DNA of 64,000 nucleotides from Tenacibaculum sp. MAR_2010_89 (GTDB lineage: Bacteria; Bacteroidota; Bacteroidia; Flavobacteriales; Flavobacteriaceae), in assembly GCF_900105985.1 (NCBI RefSeq), contig NZ_FNUB01000005.1, forward strand, positions 2,914,001-2,978,000, in the 5' to 3' direction. The position numbers and the translations under genes are program-made. This document shows positions 58,018 to 64,000 of this stretch, piece by piece (positions within the stretch are counted from its first letter, which is position 1; each line of letters starts with the position of its first letter). A model generated the notes under the pieces. It saw only the letters and a program-made list of their open reading frames with translations. It searched no databases and was not told where the DNA came from.

Positions 58018-59093
58018 ACCAGTTTCGGATCTCTTTTTAACTCCGGAAATGTTTTCATTAATATTCTTATTAGTTTATCACATCCATATTTTAAAACATC
58101 TGTTGTAGGTAATCGGTGGATAGCTTCATATTTTATAACGGCATTGTTTACTTCAACATCGTTCATATCCTCATGGTTAATAGTAATGGCAATTACTTTT
58201 GATTTAGAAAAAACTTCTATCATTTCTATCTCTTTTCCTAATGTTAACATTGCTATATCTGGGTAATCGCAATAATATTTTCTTTTTGGAGGATGCTGGA
58301 TAATAATTGCATTAGGCATTGATCCTCGTAAAATTGCACTTGATGATGTAAATGCAGGGTGACTTAAAGCTCCTTGTCCTTCTACAATAATAATATCAGG
58401 ATTTTCTTTCTCGTAAGCATTAAGAATAGCATTTTCAACCTCTCCTGTAGCAAAACCTGATGTTAAAACATCTATTGCCACACCATATTTAGATCCTTGG
58501 AGTAAACCTGTTTGACCAGTAGTTACAAAAACTGCTTGTAAACCTTCATTTTTAAGTGCTTCTACTAAAAGTAATGCAGATGTTCTTTTTCCTACAGCGC
58601 AATCAGTCCCCATTACGGTAATTATTGGAGTTTTTATTTCTTGTATACGTCCTGTAAAATTATGTAACTTTTTACGATCTGGTGGTTTTCTTACATCTTG
58701 AATAGTAACTCCATATTTGTGAGCCATATCTCTAAATTGGGTATTATCATTTAAAAATTCTGGCATACCATTAACAATATTCATTTTGTTTTTAATAGCT
58801 AAAAAAAAAATGTTCTTTTGTTCATTATTCAAAAAAGATGTGAGTGGTGCAATACCATAAATAAAATATTTAGGGCTATTTTCCAATTCTTTTAAAGCGC
58901 TTTCTAAACTTTTAAAGATTGGAATTTTATTTCTTACCCCATCCAGACATTCACCTGAATCTTCACCAGTTTTAGAACTATCTATAACTCCTACAATTTT
59001 ATAGGTATCAGATTGCCTTATTAAACCATTTGCTACTTTTCCATCTACCTTACCAAACTCCTTTTCACAATAAATTAATGCTTCTGGTTTCAT
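58014..59093 (-). CDS. DUF1611 (DgcN-like) P-loop protein
   Basis: A 359-aa protein: an N-terminal Rossmann-like region (about 1-130), then DVRKPPDRKKL and a P-loop-like GTDCAVGKRTSALLL (about 184-198), followed by VEGQGALSHPAF, all DUF1611 features. Related DgcN proteins are reported to N-acetylate D-glutamate with an epimerase partner. Here the partner is a PLP racemase, so the substrate may differ (inference). Start is preceded by a small gene 14 bp away. Confidence 0.82.
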   Translation of the reverse strand: MKPEALIYCEKEFGKVDGKVANGLIRQSDTYKIVGVIDSSKTGEDSGECLDGVRNKIPIFKSLESALKELENSPKYFIYGIAPLTSFLNNEQKNIFFLAIKNKMNIVNGMPEFLNDNTQFRDMAHKYGVTIQDVRKPPDRKKLHNFTGRIQEIKTPIITVMGTDCAVGKRTSALLLVEALKNEGLQAVFVTTGQTGLLQGSKYGVAIDVLTSGFATGEVENAILNAYEKENPDIIIVEGQGALSHPAFTSSSAILRGSMPNAIIIQHPPKRKYYCDYPDIAMLTLGKEIEMIEVFSKSKVIAITINHEDMNDVEVNNAVIKYEAIHRLPTTDVLKYGCDKLIRILMKTFPELKRDPKLV

Positions 59094-59107
59094 TATATAT
59101 TTTAGTT

Positions 59108-59293
59108 TTAAGACTCTGTTGTAAGATTTTGAGATAATTCTAGTTCTCGTTCAAAATAAACTAATTCTTTTGCTAATAAATCATTCTGAACTCTACAGTA
59201 ATAAATCTTACGTGCATATATTCTTATAACTAGCATCACAAATGGTCTAGCTTTTGCATAAACAACATCTCCTGCTTTATATTTACTTTCCAT
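59108..59293 (-). CDS. Small KOW/SH3-like protein
   Basis: A 61-aa protein started at MESKYKAGDVVYAKARP; an upstream in-frame ATG (59317) overlaps the preceding small gene and is less likely. It has a GDVV opening and an ending IYYCRVQN, LVYFERELEL. The phrases line up with the split gene at 60429-60738 (GDIV; YYCKLIDG; FHESYLSF), so both belong to one family of small proteins. Function unknown. Confidence 0.6.
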   Translation of the reverse strand: MESKYKAGDVVYAKARPFVMLVIRIYARKIYYCRVQNDLLAKELVYFERELELSQNLTTES

Positions 59294-59309
59294 TTTACGT
59301 TTATTTTTT

Positions 59310-59426
59310 TTATTCATTTCGATTTTTTGAATCTCTTTTTTCTTTTTTAATTGCTTTTTTTTCTTTCGGAGTTCTTGTAGGAGGTTTTTTCCCTGTTTTT
59401 TTTCTTACTTGTTTCTCTTTTGACAT
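59310..59426 (-). CDS. 38-aa lysine-rich protein
   Basis: A short frame beginning MSKEKQVRKKTG with PPTRTPKEKKAIKKEKR further on. It is highly basic (about 17 Lys/Arg). It lies 17 bp before the small KOW-like gene's start, in the same operon direction. A competing, also Lys-rich frame spans 59347-59538; this one is preferred for its position and because similar small basic proteins recur in Bacteroidota. Role unknown. Confidence 0.45.
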   Translation of the reverse strand: MSKEKQVRKKTGKKPPTRTPKEKKAIKKEKRDSKNRNE

Positions 59427-59643
59427 TAGAATTATTTTTAAATTTAAATATTAAATTTTGAATTCTTGTTTTGTAAAAATTTGTAAGTTTTTTTAGGCCT
59501 CCCTTACTCAAATTACTTTTCTTGGGTATATCATTCATAATGACTACTTGTTTAAACTACTCGATTAAAATTAATCTAGAAGGTAAAGGTCAGAAATAGT
59601 TAGGATAAATTAGTTACACAATTATTTACAATTATTACATATA

Positions 59644-60204
59644 TCATAGATTTTCTAAATTGATATTTCTTTTTATTTGAAGTTTTTTATAAAAAGTAGG
59701 AGTAAGTCCAGTAACTTTCTTGAACTGATTTGATAAATGTGATGAACTACTGTAATGCAGTTTATCAGCAATTTCATTAAGGTTAAGCTGATTATATAGT
59801 AATAATTCTTTTACTTTTTCAATTTTATGGTTAATTATATAGTTTTGTATAGTCATTCCTTTTACTTCAGAAAAAATATTTGCTAAATAAGTATAATCGT
59901 AACCTAATTTCTTACTTATATAACCTGAATAATTAGTTTTTGGTACTTCTTCTGAATAATGAATCATTTCAATAATTATAGTTTTTATTTTTTCAATTAA
60001 AATACTTTTTTTGTCATCTAATAATTCAAGTCCAGATTTAAATAAATTATTTTTAAAATCAACACGTTTTTTCTCTGAAATATCTTCTAAAACCTCTACA
60101 ACTCCAAGATTAATTACTACTGAATTTATTCCTAGTTTATGCAATTCTTTTTTTACTAGCATTTTGCAACGTAAACTCACCATATACTTTATGTATAGTT
60201 TCAT
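59644..60204 (-). CDS. AraC-family transcription regulator
   Basis: A 186-aa protein. The N-terminal part (MKLYIKYMVSLRCKMLVK to VVEVLEDIS) is the conserved sensor-like segment of a common flavobacterial AraC subfamily, and the C-terminal double HTH runs from about 95 to 178 (KLGYDYTYLANIFSEVKG; LNEIADKLHYSSSSHLSNQFKKVTGLTPTFY). It sits upstream of the racemase/DUF1611 operon and may control it (inference). Stand-alone promoter 220 bp region upstream holds no other feature I can see. Confidence 0.85.
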   Translation of the reverse strand: MKLYIKYMVSLRCKMLVKKELHKLGINSVVINLGVVEVLEDISEKKRVDFKNNLFKSGLELLDDKKSILIEKIKTIIIEMIHYSEEVPKTNYSGYISKKLGYDYTYLANIFSEVKGMTIQNYIINHKIEKVKELLLYNQLNLNEIADKLHYSSSSHLSNQFKKVTGLTPTFYKKLQIKRNINLENL

Positions 60205-60428
60205 TTATATATTTTTTATTAATAAAGTTTGAATAGATAGTGATTAAGAATTACCTCCTTTTAATAGACAACAAGAATATTGAGGTTAAACCTTTAAAAA
60301 AACTCTGAATGTAATTCTTATAAAGATAGTGAATAAATACCTATACTTAATTTATACTTTAACCTAAACTGATTGTTTATTAACAAAATAGAAATCATAC
60401 CTTGGTAAAATAACTTAATATAAATATT

Positions 60429-60738
60429 ATGTGGAAATACAATAAATATGCTTTGGGTGATATAGTTACACATAGTGATTCTCCTGATTTAGACTTTCAA
60501 ATTTTTTATGTATTAAAAGTTCAACCAGAAATTAAAGGAGAATATATATATTATTGTAAACTAATAGATGGATATCCCTGAGAAGTTAGGTAAAGAATCG
60601 AAGTTTCACGAATCTTATTTATCTTTTTTAAGAAAAGGAACAAAGGAAGAATTAAAAATTCTCTTAAATACTGCTATTATAAACGAAAATTATGAATTAG
60701 CAAGGAAGCTAAAAAATATAATAGATAATATTTTTTAA
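60429..60738 (+). CDS. Small protein in two overlapping frames with a CCC-TGA shift site
   Basis: Frame 1 (60429-60581, 50 aa) begins MWKYNKYALGDIV and ends IDGYP then TGA. Frame 2 (60568-60738, 56 aa) begins MDIPEKLGKES and ends in LARKLKNIIDNIF. Reading the junction TAT CCC TGA with a +1 shift gives DGYPEKLGKES, one about 102-aa protein. The end LLNTAIINENYELARKL resembles the UVR motif of UvrB/UvrC. The N-half is related to the small protein at 59108-59293. Either a frameshift mutation, an assembly error, or programmed +1 frameshifting at CCC-UGA. Confidence 0.5.
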
Positions 60739-60808
60739 ATTAATACTATCGTCCTCTTACTAATTAAAAAATATAAATAGCATTAACTAGTAACTATCAA
60801 ATAAAAAA

Positions 60809-60850
60809 AACAGCTATAACCTTATCAAAATAAATAAAATTATAGCTGTT
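60809..60850 (-). terminator. Terminator downstream of the histidine kinase
   Basis: An 11-bp stem (AACAGCTATAA with TTATAGCTGTT) with a 20-nt AT-rich loop. On the minus strand a run of eight T follows. It lies after the T9SS-like remnant. Confidence 0.65.
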
Positions 60851-60868
60851 AATTTAGTTAAAAATTGA

Positions 60869-60943
60869 TTAACGTTTCATAATACATCTAACCTTCTTAA
60901 CTTTTCCATCAACAATTACTTTTAAATAATAAAAACCTTTTCT
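60869..60943 (-). pseudogene. Remnant of a T9SS C-terminal sorting domain
   Basis: Directly after the kinase stop (60944-60946), the same frame reads KGFYYLKVIVDG and VKKVRCIMKR, then TAA at 60869-60871. This matches the end of type A T9SS sorting domains (GxYxLKV ... KKxxxx). It has no start and no protein upstream, so it is probably the tail of a deleted T9SS gene. Confidence 0.5.
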
Positions 60944-63136
60944 TTAATTACTAACTCTTTCTTTTATATATGGTATTTTTAAAATAACTTGGGTTCCCTT
61001 CTTATTATATTTACTTCTATCTTCTAAAGTTACTGTTCCTTTCATTTTAAAATATTTAGATAATATTTTTAATCTTTCAGAAGTAATCGCTGTAGATAAT
61101 GACTTTTTATATTGATTATTATTTTCCGTTTGTGAACTTATTCCAATACCATTATCTATAATTTTACATATTAATTCTTTATTTAAAAATTCAAGATTAA
61201 TAGCAATAGTTTTATTTTCACTTTGATTTATAAACGCATGTTCTATGACGTTTTCAATGAACGGTTGAATTAACATGGGCGGTATTTTAAACTCAGAAGT
61301 ATTTAAAGTATCATTTATAGAAATGGTATAATTATAGGTTTCATTTTCTAAATTCTGAAGTGTTAAATAGTTTTCTATTGCAGTTAGCTCTTGAGATAAT
61401 AAAACTGTTTTGTCTCTTGAATTTTCTAAAATAATTCGAAGTAGTTTTGAAAACTTTGACAAATAAGAAATTGATTTTTTCTGTTCTTTATTCAATATCA
61501 TTCCTTGCAATACAGAAAGCGAATTGAAAATAAAATGTGGTGTCATCTGCGAACGCAATAATTTTTGTTCTATAACTATATTTTGAATTTTAGATTTTTC
61601 ATTTCTAATTCTTAAAAAGAAAATTACGCCTCCTAAAGTTAGAATTGTTACTAAAAAAGCTATTACCCCAAGTAATAAATTATGTTTTGAGTTTTCTAAA
61701 TCTTGAGAAGTAGATCTTACTCTTTTTGTTAATTTTAATTCTCTTTTTTCTGCAGATGCTAATTCGTCTTTATATTTATACTCATATTCTAATTGAGTAA
61801 TTTTCTGAATATTTTCTTTGTTAAAAAGACTGTCATTAAATATTTTGAATTTTTTATGACTTTTAAAAGCTCTTTTATAATCACCAATATTATTATAAAT
61901 CACTGAAAGTAATTCGTATATATCTTTTTGAAAATAAAGTATTCTTAATTTGTTTGAAATATTCTTACTTTTTAAAGCATAAAACAACGCTTTCTTATAT
62001 TTTTTTTGATTTATATATGAAATTGTCATTCTATAATACGAATTACATAAACCTAACTGATAACCAAATTTTAAACTAATTACTTCAGCTTTTTCAAAAC
62101 ACCTAATAGCTTTAATTTCATTTTTTAATTCTCCATAAACTCTACCAATGTTATTTAAATATCTAGTTTGTCCAATTTTATCATTAATTTCTTCACTAAT
62201 TAGTAATGCTTCTTTATGATAATTAAGTGCAGTTTTATAATCTTTTTTATTTATATAAATAACCCCTATATTATTTAAAGCTTTTGAAATATTTTTTTTG
62301 TTTCCAATCTTTCTTTGGTATTCTAATGATTTCTTATAATTCTCAATCGCTTTGTCATAATTTTCGTAATTCTTATAAACTAACCCTAAATTATTTAACA
62401 CTTTTGAGACCCCTAGCGAATCTTTAATTTTTTCTGAAGTTTCAAGTGACTTGTTGTAATTTTTTAAAGCAAAAGGATAATTTGCTTTTTTTAAAAAGAT
62501 ACTTCCTATACTTAAATAACAATTAGATAATTCTAATTCATTATTAAGTTTAATATTTAAACTTTTCGCTTTATTATAGTATAAAAGTGCTTCATTATAT
62601 TTTCCAGTATCAAAAAAAGAATGTCCTACATATTTTAATTTAATTGCAGTTTTATTAGTGTTTCTTGTTTGATTATCTAAAGCTATAGATCTTTTAAAAT
62701 TTAATATTGCATTATTAAAATCATAATTATAAAAAAACATAAACCCCATTTTTGCATAACATTCAGAGACTTTATTCTTACGATTTATTTTTTCATACAA
62801 TAAAAGTGCTTCATTATAATAATTTATAGATTCATTAAAATTTGACTTTTTTGATTCTATTAGCCCCTTAATAAAAAAACTACGTGCTTGACCTTTAATA
62901 AATTCTATTTCAACAGCTAATCTTTTTGCTTCTTTGACATATGTTAATGCTTGAGTTGGATTCTTTTTATAATAATAAAAAGCTAAATCGTTTAATGTTT
63001 TTACACGGTTTGAATCTTTTTTAATATTATTATTTAGTTCATTTTTTAAACTATCTCTTTTAAAATTTTGAGCTTGTATACTTCCTATAAAAAGAAATAA
63101 TAATAAGTAAATAAAACGTGAATTTGAGTAACTCAT
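60944..63136 (-). CDS. TPR sensor histidine kinase (LytS-like)
   Basis: A 730-aa protein: signal peptide (ends SIQAQ), about 11 TPR-like repeats (about 40-430), a membrane helix (about 490-512, LLLGVIAFLVTILTLGGVIFF), then a His_kinase domain with the phosphorylated His in QMTPHFIFNSL (about 530) and a HATPase domain (QPFIENVIEHAF; DNGIGI). LytS-type kinases normally act with a LytTR response regulator; none follows in this window. The stop is followed by a T9SS-like remnant in the same frame. Confidence 0.88.
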   Translation of the reverse strand: MSYSNSRFIYLLLFLFIGSIQAQNFKRDSLKNELNNNIKKDSNRVKTLNDLAFYYYKKNPTQALTYVKEAKRLAVEIEFIKGQARSFFIKGLIESKKSNFNESINYYNEALLLYEKINRKNKVSECYAKMGFMFFYNYDFNNAILNFKRSIALDNQTRNTNKTAIKLKYVGHSFFDTGKYNEALLYYNKAKSLNIKLNNELELSNCYLSIGSIFLKKANYPFALKNYNKSLETSEKIKDSLGVSKVLNNLGLVYKNYENYDKAIENYKKSLEYQRKIGNKKNISKALNNIGVIYINKKDYKTALNYHKEALLISEEINDKIGQTRYLNNIGRVYGELKNEIKAIRCFEKAEVISLKFGYQLGLCNSYYRMTISYINQKKYKKALFYALKSKNISNKLRILYFQKDIYELLSVIYNNIGDYKRAFKSHKKFKIFNDSLFNKENIQKITQLEYEYKYKDELASAEKRELKLTKRVRSTSQDLENSKHNLLLGVIAFLVTILTLGGVIFFLRIRNEKSKIQNIVIEQKLLRSQMTPHFIFNSLSVLQGMILNKEQKKSISYLSKFSKLLRIILENSRDKTVLLSQELTAIENYLTLQNLENETYNYTISINDTLNTSEFKIPPMLIQPFIENVIEHAFINQSENKTIAINLEFLNKELICKIIDNGIGISSQTENNNQYKKSLSTAITSERLKILSKYFKMKGTVTLEDRSKYNKKGTQVILKIPYIKERVSN

Positions 63137-63385
63137 TTAAAATGAATGTTTTTTGATTTTAATATTTCCTATAAAAGTCAAATAAATTATGAATATAATT
63201 ACTACACTTTTTATTCTAAAAAATAATAAACGCTAAAACTACTGATTTTAAAATTAAAAAAACTTGATGTTTTTTACGCTACTTTTCATTTTAAAAAACC
63301 TAATAACTAATTTTACCACTTCTTATTTCTTTAAAAATAAAGAAGCATATTTGTATACTCTTTTTTGTCAAAATACTACTAAACA

Positions 63386-63946
63386 ATGCATATACTTAGA
63401 AAGCATATAGAAGAAATAATTTCACTTACAGATGACGAATTTGATTTTATTTTAAGTCATTTTGAGCAAGTAAAAAAACGTAAACATCAATATATTTTAC
63501 AAGAAGGAGAGGTTGCGAATAAAGAATATTGGATAATTAAAGGTTGTTTAAAAAGTTATTTTTTTGATGAAAAAGGGAAAGAACATATACTTCAATTTGG
63601 TATGGAAAATTGGTGGATTACAGATTATGAATCATTTGTAAAACAAACCTCCTCTAAAATTTATATCGATTGCATAGAAGATAGTCAGTTATTATATATT
63701 ACCTATGAAAATAGAGAAAAACTAACTGCAGAAATGCATAAAATGGAACGCTTTTGGGCTAAAAAAAGCAAATATGGTAGAATTGCCTTACAAAATAGAA
63801 TTCTATCATTGTTAAAAAACTCATCTAAAGAACGATACGAACTACTCTTAGAGCAACACCCCACATTATTTCAACGAGTACCTAAAAAACTAATTGCGGC
63901 TTACCTTGGTGTTTCTAGGGAAACATTAAGTAGGTTAAACTCTTAA
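63386..63946 (+). CDS. Crp/Fnr-family transcription regulator
   Basis: A 186-aa protein with a cyclic-nucleotide-binding-like domain (QYILQEGEVANKEYWIIKG, about 36-54; HILQFGMENWWITDYESF) and a C-terminal HTH (LIAAYLGVSRETLSRLN). No FNR cysteines. The upstream 250 bp (63137-63385) holds AT-rich promoter-like DNA and nothing else I can support. A perfect CRP-like palindrome lies 20 bp after its stop. Confidence 0.88.
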   Translation: MHILRKHIEEIISLTDDEFDFILSHFEQVKKRKHQYILQEGEVANKEYWIIKGCLKSYFFDEKGKEHILQFGMENWWITDYESFVKQTSSKIYIDCIEDSQLLYITYENREKLTAEMHKMERFWAKKSKYGRIALQNRILSLLKNSSKERYELLLEQHPTLFQRVPKKLIAAYLGVSRETLSRLNS

Positions 63947-63965
63947 CTAAACTTCTTTTATAAAA

Positions 63966-63981
63966 TGTGATATTAATCACA
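63966..63981. promoter_or_regulatory. Perfect CRP-like palindrome
   Basis: TGTGATATTAATCACA matches TGTGA-N6-TCACA without mismatch. It lies just after a Crp/Fnr gene and before whatever follows the window edge, so it may be an operator for the next gene. Confidence 0.55.
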
Positions 63982-64000
63982 AATTAATAGTGACTTTAGT

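Noticed and set aside
59254..59454. 66-aa Phe-rich plus-strand frame
   Set aside because: It is the reverse complement of poly-Lys coding and contains long F/S runs typical of shadows.
59347..59538. 63-aa Lys-rich frame
   Set aside because: It overlaps the 38-aa Lys-rich frame and the plus-strand shadow; composition alone supports neither strongly, and its position relative to the operon is worse.

Overview
The window is AT-rich chromosomal DNA from a member of the Bacteroidota, most likely a marine Flavobacteriaceae (Tenacibaculum/Polaribacter-like). The basis is the type IX secretion (T9SS) C-terminal sorting domains, a TonB-dependent receptor with a carboxypeptidase-like N-domain, TPR sensor proteins with signal peptides, DUF6787, DUF5777 and YceI genes, a characteristic flavobacterial AraC-type regulator, and A-rich start contexts with few Shine-Dalgarno sequences. 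No tRNA, rRNA, CRISPR array or insertion sequence was seen. Genus-level placement is inference.

Layout. 1-4570 (-): a secreted M4 (thermolysin-like) metallopeptidase with Ig-like, SprB-like and leucine-rich modules, frameshifted in an A7 run and cut by the window edge. 4752-6614 (-): a TPR/HTH membrane regulator. 6823-11905 (-): a compact regulon made of an ECF sigma factor with a cysteine-rich tail, an ArsM-type arsenite methyltransferase, a Cys-rich membrane protein, a CcdA-like thiol electron carrier, a PAP2 phosphatase and a MalY/PatB-like C-S lyase. Its three transcription units each start with the same 29-bp promoter-like sequence. 12022-14322 (-): a two-component Rieske oxygenase. 14324-19812: small DUF2147/DUF6787 genes, a pair of FNR-like boxes, and a secreted or lipoprotein set (DUF2147, novel lipoprotein, mono-haem cytochrome c, YceI, a broken OB-fold gene, DUF5777), followed by a Crp/Fnr regulator. 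19849-23914 (-): small envelope proteins and a TetM/TetQ-like ribosomal protection GTPase. 24028-25007: eight tandem copies of a 121-126 bp REP-like element.

25098-51719 (+) is a near-continuous cobalamin (B12) cluster: cobQ, cobD, cbiB and an AAA ATPase, then an adenosylcobalamin riboswitch, a TonB receptor, a CbiW-like ferredoxin, an SDR-CobA fusion, cbiX, cobI, a cobJ-cobH fusion, bluB, cobL (cbiE-cbiT), a cbiG-cobM fusion, cobK, cbiD, a Ni/Co transporter-like protein, a ChlI-ChlD chelatase subunit, cobB, a PduO-type adenosyltransferase, cobW and cobN. CbiG, CbiD and CbiX mark the cobalt-early (anaerobic-type) ring route. CobN plus ChlID form a second, ATP-dependent chelatase, and BluB needs O2. 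CobU, CobS, CobT and a recognisable precorrin-2 dehydrogenase are not in the window.

51823-55859 holds two T9SS cargo proteins (Asp-box repeats; BspA-type LRRs). 56272-60204 (-) is a D-amino-acid-like operon (AraC regulator, two small proteins, DUF1611/DgcN-like, PLP racemase, frameshifted VanX-like dipeptidase). 60429-60738 is a small split gene with a CCC-TGA shift site. 60944-63136 (-) is an orphan TPR histidine kinase followed in frame by a T9SS-tail remnant. 63386-63946 is a second Crp/Fnr regulator with a perfect CRP-like palindrome downstream. Four genes are interrupted by single-base changes; two of these lie in homopolymers and could be sequencing errors.
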